Shown here piece by piece: positions 25,230 to 32,727 of a stretch of DNA of 64,000 nucleotides; position 1 is the first letter of the stretch, and each line of letters opens with the position of its first letter. The stretch comes from Chitinophaga vietnamensis (lineage in GTDB: Bacteria; Bacteroidota; Bacteroidia; Chitinophagales; Chitinophagaceae), in the NCBI RefSeq assembly GCF_902167635.1, contig NZ_CABHMS010000007.1, positions 248,001 to 312,000 of the forward strand. The letters are read 5' to 3'. Both the position numbers and the translations under genes were made by a program. The notes under the pieces are model-generated. The model was not told the DNA's origin and did not search any database. It was given only the letters and a program-made list of their open reading frames with translations.

Positions 25230-25281
25230 GGCAGGATGTATATCTAAATATACTCTTTTTCATTTCAGAAAAAAATTTTGC

Positions 25282-25326
25282 GCAGTCAAATAACTGCATT
25301 AAATTGCAGTCAAATAGCTGCATAAT
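25282..25326 (+). promoter_or_regulatory. Two tandem dyads abutting the ArsR-type start codon
   Basis: GCAGTCAAATAACTGCATTAA (25282-25302, shown as 21 positions) is repeated with three changes at 25306-25326, a 24-bp period. Each copy carries a GCAG/CTGC dyad. The second ends at the base before the ATG, so binding would block transcription or translation start. A good candidate for autoregulation. Confidence 0.65.
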
Positions 25327-25665
25327 ATGAAGATCCGCAGAGACGTATTTCAAGCCCTGGCCGATCCTACCCGCAGGCTCATTCTGAGCCTGGTAGCGAT
25401 GCAGGCCATGACGCCGGGGGCCATCGCCGAGCATTTCGGCTCATCGCGACAAACCATCTCCAAACATATCCAGATACTCACGGAATGCGAACTGCTGAAA
25501 CAGGAGCAATCCGGCCGGGAGATCCATTATCATTTCAATGCGAAAAAACTGAAGGAAGTGGCAGACTGGATAGATCCTTACCGGAAGCTATGGGAAAACA
25601 GGCTGGATGAGATCGAAGGACTGCTGGAAGAGATGCAGCAGAAGAAAACAAAGCGCAAAAAATAA
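25327..25665 (+). CDS. ArsR-family winged-helix regulator (SdpR/SRPBCC-linked)
   Basis: A 112-residue winged-helix regulator: RRDVFQALADPTRRLIL at the start and AIAEHFGSSRQTISKHIQIL as the recognition region, ending in a basic KKKTKRKK tail. It lacks the metal-binding cysteine box of metal sensors. This subtype commonly heads operons with SRPBCC (AHSA1) and VOC proteins, as here. It probably represses its own operon through the tandem dyads at its start. Confidence 0.9.
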   Translation: MKIRRDVFQALADPTRRLILSLVAMQAMTPGAIAEHFGSSRQTISKHIQILTECELLKQEQSGREIHYHFNAKKLKEVADWIDPYRKLWENRLDEIEGLLEEMQQKKTKRKK

Positions 25666-25676
25666 AATCAAACTAT

Positions 25677-26102
25677 ATGAAAGAACAATTGTATCCTTGT
25701 CTTTGGTTTGATGGCCAGGCAAGAGCGGCAGCAGATTTCTACTGCAACATTTTCCCCAATTCACGCATCCTCCACGACTCCGGGATGGTAGTGAATTTTG
25801 AACTGAACGGAAAATTTTTCATGGGCCTGAATGGCGGCCCGCAATTCGCTTTCAACGAAGCGGTTTCCTTCGTGATCAACTGTAAAGACCAGCAGGAGAT
25901 TGATCACTACTGGTACAAACTCACTGCCAACGGCGGTTCCGAAGGTAGATGCGGTTGGTGTAAAGACCAGTTCGGATTATCCTGGCAAGTGGTGCCAAGC
26001 GTACTGGGCGAGTTAATGTCTGACCCGGAAAAAGGGCCGCGCGTAGCGAAAGCATTTATGCAAATGCAGAAATTTGATATCGAAGCATTGCAAAATGCCT
26101 GA
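25677..26102 (+). CDS. VOC-family protein (PhnB/3-demethylubiquinone-type)
   Basis: A 141-residue vicinal-oxygen-chelate fold protein of the PhnB-like type. YPCLWFDGQARAAADFYCNIFPNS at the start, GGPQFAFNEAVSFVI in the middle and CGWCKDQFGLSWQVVP toward the end are the family signature. Function is usually unassigned; members do not need to be enzymes. It is 11 bp from the ArsR gene and 27 bp from the SRPBCC gene. Confidence 0.9.
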   Translation: MKEQLYPCLWFDGQARAAADFYCNIFPNSRILHDSGMVVNFELNGKFFMGLNGGPQFAFNEAVSFVINCKDQQEIDHYWYKLTANGGSEGRCGWCKDQFGLSWQVVPSVLGELMSDPEKGPRVAKAFMQMQKFDIEALQNA

Positions 26103-26129
26103 TCATTCTTCACCTTCATTACTGTAACC

Positions 26130-26606
26130 ATGGCAAAACAAGTGGAAGTTACCCGAACCTTCAATGCGCCGGTAGAAATGGTCTGGAAAGTATGGACCGA
26201 TCCCGAACTGGTGAAACGCTGGTGGGGCCCGCAACACTTCACCTCTCCTCTCGCCAGGATCGATTTCCGCGAAGGCGGCCAATCGCTCGTGAGCATGAAA
26301 GCCCCGCCGGAAATGGGCGGCCAGGAATTTTATTCTATCTGGGATTATATAAAGATCGTTCCACACGAAAGCATCGAGTTCATTCAAAACCTCGCAGATG
26401 AAAACGGCCAGAAAACAGCTCCCGTAAAACTGGGCATGCCGGCGGATTTTCCACTGGACATCAGAACCGTGGTCACTTTCAAAAAAACAGGCGATGGCAA
26501 AACAGAGATGACGGTGACAGAATACGCTGAATTTGGCTCTATGAGCCAGTTTGCGCAACTCGGCCTGGAACAAAGTATCGCGAAGATGGCAGCCATCTTC
26601 CAATAA
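26130..26606 (+). CDS. SRPBCC/AHSA1-family protein
   Basis: A 158-residue START/Bet v1-like protein of the Activator of Hsp90 ATPase 1-like (AHSA1) family: VTRTFNAPVEMVWKVWTDPE at the start, WWGPQHFTSP, and a C-terminal long helix ending KMAAIFQ. It has a large hydrophobic cavity in known structures and binds lipids or aromatic ligands. It ends the ArsR-VOC-SRPBCC operon, before a strong hairpin. Ligand not inferable. Confidence 0.9.
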   Translation: MAKQVEVTRTFNAPVEMVWKVWTDPELVKRWWGPQHFTSPLARIDFREGGQSLVSMKAPPEMGGQEFYSIWDYIKIVPHESIEFIQNLADENGQKTAPVKLGMPADFPLDIRTVVTFKKTGDGKTEMTVTEYAEFGSMSQFAQLGLEQSIAKMAAIFQ

Positions 26607-26649
26607 TTATTATTCTCCCGATACACAGATCGTACCGGGAGAATAATAA
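26607..26649 (+). terminator. Terminator of the ArsR-VOC-SRPBCC operon
   Basis: TTATTATTCTCCCG (26607-26620) pairs with CGGGAGAATAATAA (26636-26649) over a 15-nt loop with further partial pairing, followed by ATTTATG. It starts at the stop codon of the SRPBCC gene. Confidence 0.8.
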
Positions 26650-26723
26650 ATTTATGTTTGCAGACATTTCGTTATTTTTATAACGTTATTCCAATTCCCC
26701 AAAATATAAAACCCCAAATAACC

Positions 26724-27560
26724 ATGGGTAATAACAATCATCCAGACCACGTCAATGACGTGATGAACAGAGATATCTCCGACAGTGCGCCCATCGCCAC
26801 CTTGAACGATCTCAAAACCAAAACAATGGTCAATGACCAGACTGCCTACATTATTGCAGATGCATTTATCGGAAATCCTTATCAGCTGTTAGGACAGGTG
26901 ATTGAGGTTAGGAAAACAGATGGTCAATGCCCTACCAACCTTGTCAATGCAAAGGACCTGAACTTTGAATTTTCATCGTTTCCGGTCACCGGCCTTAAAG
27001 TTGACGAACAGTCAAAATTAGCCAAGCCTCAATTACGCGGGTCCATTATCGTTAACAAAGCATTGTGCGCGCAGGCGGGTTTCCTCAATTTCCTGAGCGC
27101 GCAGCTGGATCAGAAAAGTACGTTCAGCCTTGTTATCATGGATCAGGCCAGCGGGCTGGTCAACTTCCAGGACCCATCCTGGACAAATGCCATCACGCAA
27201 TGGAAACAGAATAACCAGGACAAAATGAATGATCCGGAGATCTGTTACATCTATGTTGTCAGTGGCTTCATTCAAAAAAATATCATCAAGAAAAAATATT
27301 ATCTTTTTGAAGCAGGCGCTAAAGGCGGCGCTTATGGGCTGAACATTGACGGCAAATTGTCTACCAGCACCGACGAATACTCCCTCGATGTGGTTTTCGG
27401 GCTTACGCCCGCTATTATCAAACGTCCGCCGGCAGCAAGCGCCAATGTACTAAAGGCAGCACCTGCACCCTCCCCTTCTACCGAACATACATTCACGCCT
27501 TCCGTTGACGAAGCCCGGCTCTTCAACCTCACTTCCGGCCTCGTTCTGGATGTCCCCTGA
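26724..27560 (+). CDS. Unrecognised 278-residue cytoplasmic protein
   Basis: I do not recognise this family. The protein starts MGNNNHPDHV (an ATG chosen over one 66 bp upstream because the upstream part is low-quality sequence). It has no signal peptide and no membrane helix. Residues about 30-215 alternate strands and helices, with patterned segments VIEVRKTDGQC, FSLVIMDQASG and YYLFEAGAKGGAYG. The last 55 residues are proline/alanine-rich and then helical (PAPSPSTEHTF). Gasdermin-like or pore-forming proteins were considered but no diagnostic residue supports this. It is monocistronic after a terminator. Confidence 0.65.
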   Translation: MGNNNHPDHVNDVMNRDISDSAPIATLNDLKTKTMVNDQTAYIIADAFIGNPYQLLGQVIEVRKTDGQCPTNLVNAKDLNFEFSSFPVTGLKVDEQSKLAKPQLRGSIIVNKALCAQAGFLNFLSAQLDQKSTFSLVIMDQASGLVNFQDPSWTNAITQWKQNNQDKMNDPEICYIYVVSGFIQKNIIKKKYYLFEAGAKGGAYGLNIDGKLSTSTDEYSLDVVFGLTPAIIKRPPAASANVLKAAPAPSPSTEHTFTPSVDEARLFNLTSGLVLDVP

Positions 27561-27621
27561 GTAAGCATTTGGAGTAGCCGGCTTAATTACAGATATTTGA
27601 GGATAAAATAACCCGGCCTCC

Positions 27622-28428
27622 ATGCGCTTCTTTTTTCTTTTGCTATTGCTGACCTATAGCGGCATCACCTTCGGACAAAATATCCATACCATCGAAAACG
27701 ACCTGCTCCAAAACTTCCAGCAGATACAGTATTGGGGAGATCATAAAGAAACTGATGCAGGCGACTCCATCCTGCTCGCCAACAAACGCTTCGAACAAAA
27801 ACTGCTTCAGTATACCAGCAACAACCCCGCTACGATTAGCGCAGACTTTGCACCACTCGATGCAAAAGGCCTGCAAATCGTCACTTCAAAAGACAAGCAT
27901 TTGCGGATATACAGTTGGGACACAGAAATGGGCGGCACCATGCGCTTCTTCAGCAACGTGTATCAATATCAATCTGACGGTAAAGTATTTTCACTGAATC
28001 CGCATGCAAACGACGATAAGCTCCATGCAGCGGCCGCCTATGTAGCGATCTACACCCTGGAAAACCAGGGAAAAACGTACTACCTGGGCGTTTACAATGC
28101 TGTTTATTCTAACAAAGACGCTTACCAGGGCATCAAAGTTTTTGCGATCAGCAACAACCAGTTGAGCGATAGCGTAAGATTGATAAAAACAAAAACAGGC
28201 ATCAAAAATCAGCTCAGCTTTGCTTATGATTTCTTTTCTGTAGTAGATAGAAAAGAACGCCCGATCCATCTGATCACTTTCGATCCTGATACGCAAACGA
28301 TCAGTCTTCCCGTGGTAAAGCCCGATGGTACGGTAACAGAGAAGTATATCCAGTATAAATTTACCGGAGAATATTTTGAGCGCGTGATACCCGGGCAACA
28401 ACTTTCGCCGGTAAAAACGGGTAGCTGA
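27622..28428 (+). CDS. Secreted protein of unknown function
   Basis: A 268-residue exported protein (signal peptide 1-18, ending TFGQ). The mature protein starts with a helix, then many short strands; TEMGGTMRFFSNVYQY and KTYYLGVYNAVYSN are its most conserved-looking parts, and the C-terminus has short beta hairpins. No catalytic or binding motif is evident to me. It follows the unrecognised 278-residue protein by 61 bp in the same direction, so the two could be co-transcribed. Confidence 0.7.
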   Translation: MRFFFLLLLLTYSGITFGQNIHTIENDLLQNFQQIQYWGDHKETDAGDSILLANKRFEQKLLQYTSNNPATISADFAPLDAKGLQIVTSKDKHLRIYSWDTEMGGTMRFFSNVYQYQSDGKVFSLNPHANDDKLHAAAAYVAIYTLENQGKTYYLGVYNAVYSNKDAYQGIKVFAISNNQLSDSVRLIKTKTGIKNQLSFAYDFFSVVDRKERPIHLITFDPDTQTISLPVVKPDGTVTEKYIQYKFTGEYFERVIPGQQLSPVKTGS

Positions 28429-28482
28429 CCGGCAGATCTTCTTGGTTTTACCTAATGCATATTTTCAGGCCCTGTTGATACA

Positions 28483-28507
28483 GGTAGTTTTACAACCAAA
28501 AACTACC
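28483..28507. promoter_or_regulatory. 9-bp-arm dyad before the monooxygenase start
   Basis: GGTAGTTTT (28483-28491) and AAAACTACC (28499-28507) form perfect arms around 7 bases, 5 bp before the ATG. TAGTTTTA within it resembles a -7 box. Probably an operator, or a leader hairpin that affects translation. Confidence 0.5.
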
Positions 28508-28512
28508 CTGTT

Positions 28513-29721
28513 ATGAACACTTCCAACATCCTCATCATCGGTGGCGGCATCGGTGGCCTGGCGCTTGCTTTATTCCTGCACAAAGCCGGCATACCGGCTG
28601 CCATCTACGAAGCCTATGCCTGGAAAGATGGCGTGGGCGGCGGTTTGAACATTGCGCCCAATGGTATGAATGTGCTGGCAACACTTGGTCTTGCAGAAGA
28701 AATAAAAAAACGCGGCGCCCTTACCACTGAGCACTGTTTTCAGAATGAAAAAGGTAAGGTATTAGCAAGGATGAGCAATGGCAACATTCAGCGATACGGC
28801 CAATTCGGCGTCAGCATTACCAGGAGCGCCTTGCATGAGGTGTTGACAATAGCGGTGAATAAAGCCGGCATCCCCATTCATTACAATAAAAGATTACAAA
28901 ACATCCGGCAGCAGCCGGATAGCGTTACTGCTTTTTTTGAAGACGGCACTGAAACAAGCGGCTCCCTGCTGATCGGCGCCGACGGCATACATTCGGCCAC
29001 CCGCCGCATCATATGGCCGGATGGGCCGAAACCCGCATTCACAGGCATGTTGGGAGTAGGAGGCTTTGTGAAATTGGCAAACGTACCTTCTCTTTCACAG
29101 CGGGACCTTGCCAGCTTGCACTATGTTTTCGGAGCCAAAGGTTTCTTTGGCTACTCCCCTGCTGATAAAGACTATGCCATGTGGTGGTCGAACCTGCCCT
29201 CTCCTACAGCGATGAGTGCCGAAGTATTGCAGGATACATCCGTAGAAAACGTGAAACGTGAGATGCTGGCTATCTATAAAGATTACGAAAACCCGGTGGT
29301 AGCGCTCATTGCACACTCCGAAAAGGTATTGAAACAAAACATCAGCGATATACCATCATTGCCGGTATGGCATCAGCAGCGGGTATTGCTGATGGGAGAT
29401 GCCGCACATGCGGTAAGTCCGAATGCAGGCCAGGGTGCGTCTATGGCGCTGGAAGACGCCATCTGCCTCGCCAGGTTGCTCAGGGATATTCCCGGCGATC
29501 ATGAAAAAGTGTTCGGGTTGTTTGAAGCCGCACGTAAACCGCGCGTAGAGAGGATTGTAGCCGAAGGGAGAAGGAGGGGCGATGATAAAAAGATCGTTAC
29601 ACCTATGCAGGCGAAGATCCGCAACTTCATGATCAGCGTGTTCATCCGGCTCTTTGGATCTACATCACAGGACTGGCTATATCGTTATAAAATAAACTGG
29701 GAAGAGAAAGTGGCCGCCTGA
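28513..29721 (+). CDS. FAD-dependent monooxygenase (PHBH/TetX-like)
   Basis: A 402-residue class A flavoprotein monooxygenase. The FAD-binding loop is GGGIGG at 10-15, GADGIHSATRR follows mid-protein (DG motif, NADPH/FAD), and GDAAHAVSPNAGQGASMALED near 294 is the GD motif. These enzymes hydroxylate aromatic or polyketide substrates using NAD(P)H and O2; the closest look is to the TetX/MhpA-like general group. Assigning tetracycline inactivation is not justified. It stands alone and is followed by a strong bidirectional hairpin. Confidence 0.92.
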   Translation: MNTSNILIIGGGIGGLALALFLHKAGIPAAIYEAYAWKDGVGGGLNIAPNGMNVLATLGLAEEIKKRGALTTEHCFQNEKGKVLARMSNGNIQRYGQFGVSITRSALHEVLTIAVNKAGIPIHYNKRLQNIRQQPDSVTAFFEDGTETSGSLLIGADGIHSATRRIIWPDGPKPAFTGMLGVGGFVKLANVPSLSQRDLASLHYVFGAKGFFGYSPADKDYAMWWSNLPSPTAMSAEVLQDTSVENVKREMLAIYKDYENPVVALIAHSEKVLKQNISDIPSLPVWHQQRVLLMGDAAHAVSPNAGQGASMALEDAICLARLLRDIPGDHEKVFGLFEAARKPRVERIVAEGRRRGDDKKIVTPMQAKIRNFMISVFIRLFGSTSQDWLYRYKINWEEKVAA

Positions 29722-29759
29722 GCAAAAGCCCGTAAACACTATTACTTACGGGCTTTTGC
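29722..29759. terminator. Bidirectional terminator hairpin
   Basis: GCAAAAGCCCGTAA (29722-29735) pairs perfectly with TTACGGGCTTTTGC (29746-29759). It sits between the convergent monooxygenase and secreted DJ-1 genes, 6 bp from the latter's stop. Confidence 0.85.
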
Positions 29760-29764
29760 GTAGG

Positions 29765-30535
29765 TTAATGTTTTACGATCAACCCTTGTTCAGGTACGTA
29801 TTTATCATATTCCATATGCCGGGCGATGCGCAGTGCTTCTGCTTCTCCACGTAGCCTGGCCACCAGGTGCAGCGCGCCATCGATGCCAGCGGAGATGCCT
29901 GCCGTGGTGATGACCCGGCCATTATCTACATAACGCACATTGGATAATACTTTGGCTGAAGGCACTTCCTGCTGCAATGCCTGTATGCTCCTGTGAAAAG
30001 TGGTAACGGTAAGGCTATCCAGCAAACCGGTTTTGCCCAGTACAAAAGCGCCGGTGCAAACAGAGAAATAACCTTTGGTACTGGCATCCCTGCTTTTGAT
30101 CCAGCGGATCACTTCCGGATCGCCGGCAGCTACGTCGTCGTTACCGCCAAAGATGGCGAAGAAGTCCGCTGGCGGCGCATCCTGGATACTATAGTCCGGA
30201 TTTACTTTCAGTATGCCTTGCACTGTTACCGGCGCTTTCGTTTTTCCTACAGTAAATATTTTGAAGCCGGCATAGGAAAATACTTCCAGCGGTCCTGCGA
30301 AGTCGAGCACTTCCGTGCCGTCATAGAGGTAAAAGCAGATGCTGTAAGTTTGCGGTGGTGGCGCTTTAGCGGCGTCTTTAGGTATCAATGCCATGCCGCA
30401 ATGGGGGCATATACCGGGCTGGTGATATACAATGGAGTCGCATGTGCCGCAGGGCGGGCAAACGTAGTCGGAACTTTTTTGCTGCGCCCAAGCCCATAAA
30501 GGCAAACATAGCAGCAAGATGACCAGATGTTTCAT
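29765..30535 (-). CDS. Exported DJ-1/PfpI protein with Cys-rich N-terminal metal-binding motif
   Basis: A 256-residue exported protein: signal peptide (1-18, ending AWAQ), then a short cysteine cluster (Cys26, 29, 32, 43, 46 in CPPCGTC and CPHCGMALIP) typical of the heavy-metal-binding HMBD segment, a proline linker, and a DJ-1/PfpI domain from about 62. The nucleophile is Cys160 in FSVCTGAFVLG. Related DJ-1 domains bind small molecules or serve as amidases. A periplasmic location is unusual for this fold. It lies next to the GlxA-type gene, with which it shares the DJ-1 domain. Confidence 0.88.
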   Translation of the reverse strand: MKHLVILLLCLPLWAWAQQKSSDYVCPPCGTCDSIVYHQPGICPHCGMALIPKDAAKAPPPQTYSICFYLYDGTEVLDFAGPLEVFSYAGFKIFTVGKTKAPVTVQGILKVNPDYSIQDAPPADFFAIFGGNDDVAAGDPEVIRWIKSRDASTKGYFSVCTGAFVLGKTGLLDSLTVTTFHRSIQALQQEVPSAKVLSNVRYVDNGRVITTAGISAGIDGALHLVARLRGEAEALRIARHMEYDKYVPEQGLIVKH

Positions 30536-30601
30536 ATCGCTTGATTATACCTGCAAGGTAATGTGGCAAGCGCGTGCAAAGAAGGACAAGCACCCGGCAA
30601 A

Positions 30602-31534
30602 TCAGGCCAATTTTGCCGTCATGCCTGTCTTCCGGGCCAGCTGTCCCAATTGCCGGGTGTTGCCCATGCCGCAGGCTTTGGCTACCCATGACAGCTTCTG
30701 ACCCTCTTTCAATAATTGCGTGGCCTTTTCTTCGCGCAGCTGTTGGATATATTCGCCGATCGTAATGCCGGTAGTAGATTTGAAGAGACGGGTAAGATTT
30801 CTGGGAGACATGAACACCATCGCTGCCAATGCGGTGATGGTGAGTTTCAGATGCAGATGATGCGTGATATAGTCCTGTACCTCATGCACCTGGTGATTGA
30901 TATGCTGCCGATATTGCAGGTGGATGCTATGCTGCGCTGAGGCGCCATCACGGCGGATATACACCACCATATCTTTCGCCACCGTACAAGCAAAGGCAGG
31001 ACCATAATGCTCTTCCACCAGGAACAGCGCCAGGTCGATGCCTGTGGAGATGCCTGCACTGGTGTAAATATTATCGCTCTTCACAAAGAGCCTGTTCTCT
31101 ATTACCTGCAATTTCGGAAAGTGTTCCTGCAAGGCGGCGGTGTAAGCCCAGTGGGTAGTACAACTGCGGCCATCGAGCAATCCTGCCGCAGCGAGGGCAA
31201 ATGCTGCGGTACATACAGAGCATACCGTGGCGCCCACTGCGGCAGCGTGTTGCAGCCAGGGTATCCAGCCACTGTCATCTTCACGGCTCCATCGGCTCAG
31301 GTCCATACCCGCAACGATCACAATATCATCAGCCTTAAGGGCAATGTCGGTCAAAGGCTCTACACGCGTAAATCCCAAACCGGAAGAAGCAAGCGGCGAT
31401 GTATAAGGCGATACATACCGCAGTTCATATGGATGGCCGCAGCATCCCGCTTCATAAAAAACTGTTACAGCGCCTGCCAGATCCAGCAGATGTACGCTAT
31501 CGAAGAGGAAGAAAATGATCCGTTTCTTTTCCAT
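30602..31534 (-). CDS. GlxA-type DJ-1/AraC transcriptional regulator
   Basis: A 310-residue fusion: DJ-1/PfpI-like sensor (about 1-190, with Cys108 in CSVCTAAFALA) and a C-terminal AraC double HTH (about 215-305, ALAAMVFMSPRNLTRLF and VAKACGMGNTRQLGQLARKTG). Such GlxA-family regulators control catabolic or stress genes after binding a ligand in the DJ-1 domain. It is directly upstream, same strand, of the secreted DJ-1 gene (66 bp), an obvious target. Confidence 0.92.
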   Translation of the reverse strand: MEKKRIIFFLFDSVHLLDLAGAVTVFYEAGCCGHPYELRYVSPYTSPLASSGLGFTRVEPLTDIALKADDIVIVAGMDLSRWSREDDSGWIPWLQHAAAVGATVCSVCTAAFALAAAGLLDGRSCTTHWAYTAALQEHFPKLQVIENRLFVKSDNIYTSAGISTGIDLALFLVEEHYGPAFACTVAKDMVVYIRRDGASAQHSIHLQYRQHINHQVHEVQDYITHHLHLKLTITALAAMVFMSPRNLTRLFKSTTGITIGEYIQQLREEKATQLLKEGQKLSWVAKACGMGNTRQLGQLARKTGMTAKLA

Positions 31535-31617
31535 GGTGTGAAGGTACGATTCTCATCAGCGCGAGAACAGTTTTTCCAAGTCCTGCCAGCTGTGATAAAA
31601 TCATACACAACAAAAAA

Positions 31618-31649
31618 CCAGGTTACCCGTTTCTGATCAGGTAACCTGG
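31618..31649 (-). terminator. Terminator of the AraC gene
   Basis: CCAGGTTACC (31618-31627) pairs perfectly with GGTAACCTGG (31640-31649). On the minus strand it is 9 bp after the stop and is followed by a T6 run. Confidence 0.85.
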
Positions 31650-31658
31650 CAAATGAAA

Positions 31659-32573
31659 TTAATCCACATACAGCTGATGGCTGAATTTCGTGAGATTATT
31701 CTTAAACGCATTGGGCGTTAGTCCGGCGATGCGTTTGAAGAGACGCGAGAAATAAGGGTGATTTTCAAAACCGAGATTATAAGATATTTCAGAAATGGAA
31801 AGATCTGTTCCTGTCAGCAGGTTCTTGGCTTCTGATATCAGGAAGAGATGAATGAGTTCCAGCGCTGTTTTGCCGGTTTCCTGTTTCAGTACATCGCTGA
31901 GGTAGTGCGGCGAAACATGCAGCTGTTCTGCCAGGTACTTTACAGAGGGCAAGCCCTGTGTGGCGGCGATGCCTGTTTCAAAATAGGCCGACAGCTGTTC
32001 ATGGAAGCGGTTGGCTATTTTACCGGAATGGTCTGCGCGATCAATGAACTGCCGTTTGTAGAAACGCTGGCTATACCTGAGCAGCGACGCAATATGCCCC
32101 AGGATAATTTCTTTGGATAGCTCATCCTGGTGATGGTGATATTCCGCTTCAATTTCTTTTGATATCCTGATCATCGTTTGTTCTTCCTGCGGCGTTAAAT
32201 GCAGGGCTTCGTTGATATCATATTCAAAGTAGCGGTATTTCCTGATCTCCGCATGTAAGGGATGACCATATAAATATTCTTCCTGGAAGATCAAACAAAA
32301 TCCATCGCCATCTGTAACGATATTGTCATTTGCGACGGTTTGCCCCGGTTTCATAAAAAACATACCGCCTCCTTTTGCATCGTACCGTGTACGGCCATAT
32401 TTCAGCTCGCCGGATTTATGCCGGTTAAGACACATGGAATAGTAACCCAGTGTGATAGGGCCCATATTACAAACAGAATCGGGGGTAGAGGGTTTGAGCA
32501 CCAGGAGCGGGTTTTCAGGGGGCTCCTCGCCTTTCAATATGAAGAGTTCTGTAATGTTCGTACGTTCTGCCAT
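31659..32573 (-). CDS. AraC-family transcriptional regulator
   Basis: A 304-residue AraC regulator with the FFMKPGQTV cupin motif shared with the genes near 12 kb and 55 kb and a C-terminal double HTH (VKYLAEQLHVSPHYLSDVLK and ISEISYNLGFENHPYFSRLF). The family is the same subfamily that elsewhere in the window sits next to an oxidoreductase; here the downstream neighbours are the GlxA-type regulator and the secreted DJ-1 protein. Confidence 0.9.
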   Translation of the reverse strand: MAERTNITELFILKGEEPPENPLLVLKPSTPDSVCNMGPITLGYYSMCLNRHKSGELKYGRTRYDAKGGGMFFMKPGQTVANDNIVTDGDGFCLIFQEEYLYGHPLHAEIRKYRYFEYDINEALHLTPQEEQTMIRISKEIEAEYHHHQDELSKEIILGHIASLLRYSQRFYKRQFIDRADHSGKIANRFHEQLSAYFETGIAATQGLPSVKYLAEQLHVSPHYLSDVLKQETGKTALELIHLFLISEAKNLLTGTDLSISEISYNLGFENHPYFSRLFKRIAGLTPNAFKNNLTKFSHQLYVD

Positions 32574-32664
32574 AAAACAAAATAGTTTGAAGATATGACG
32601 TATTATCCTGTTAAAATTAGGACAAATGTGTGAATGAAATTTGTTGCTTGCTTTTTACGGAAAT

Positions 32665-32688
32665 AGGCGGCCGTCGAAACGGCCGCCT
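32665..32688 (-). terminator. Terminator of the RND efflux operon
   Basis: AGGCGGCCGT (32665-32674) pairs with ACGGCCGCCT (32679-32688) over a 4-nt CGAA loop. It lies about 40 bp after the outer-membrane factor stop on the minus strand and is followed by A/T-rich sequence. Confidence 0.8.
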
Positions 32689-32727
32689 GACATATAAAAA
32701 ACCTACAACTGTTACACTATCGTTCTG

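Noticed and set aside
26724-27560. Bacterial gasdermin or other pore-forming protein
   Set aside because: Size and a linker-plus-tail layout are compatible, but there is no N-terminal cysteine, no matching motif and no adjacent caspase-like protease.
28513-29721. Tetracycline-inactivating TetX
   Set aside because: The general FAD monooxygenase motifs are present but nothing specific to TetX, and there is no resistance context.
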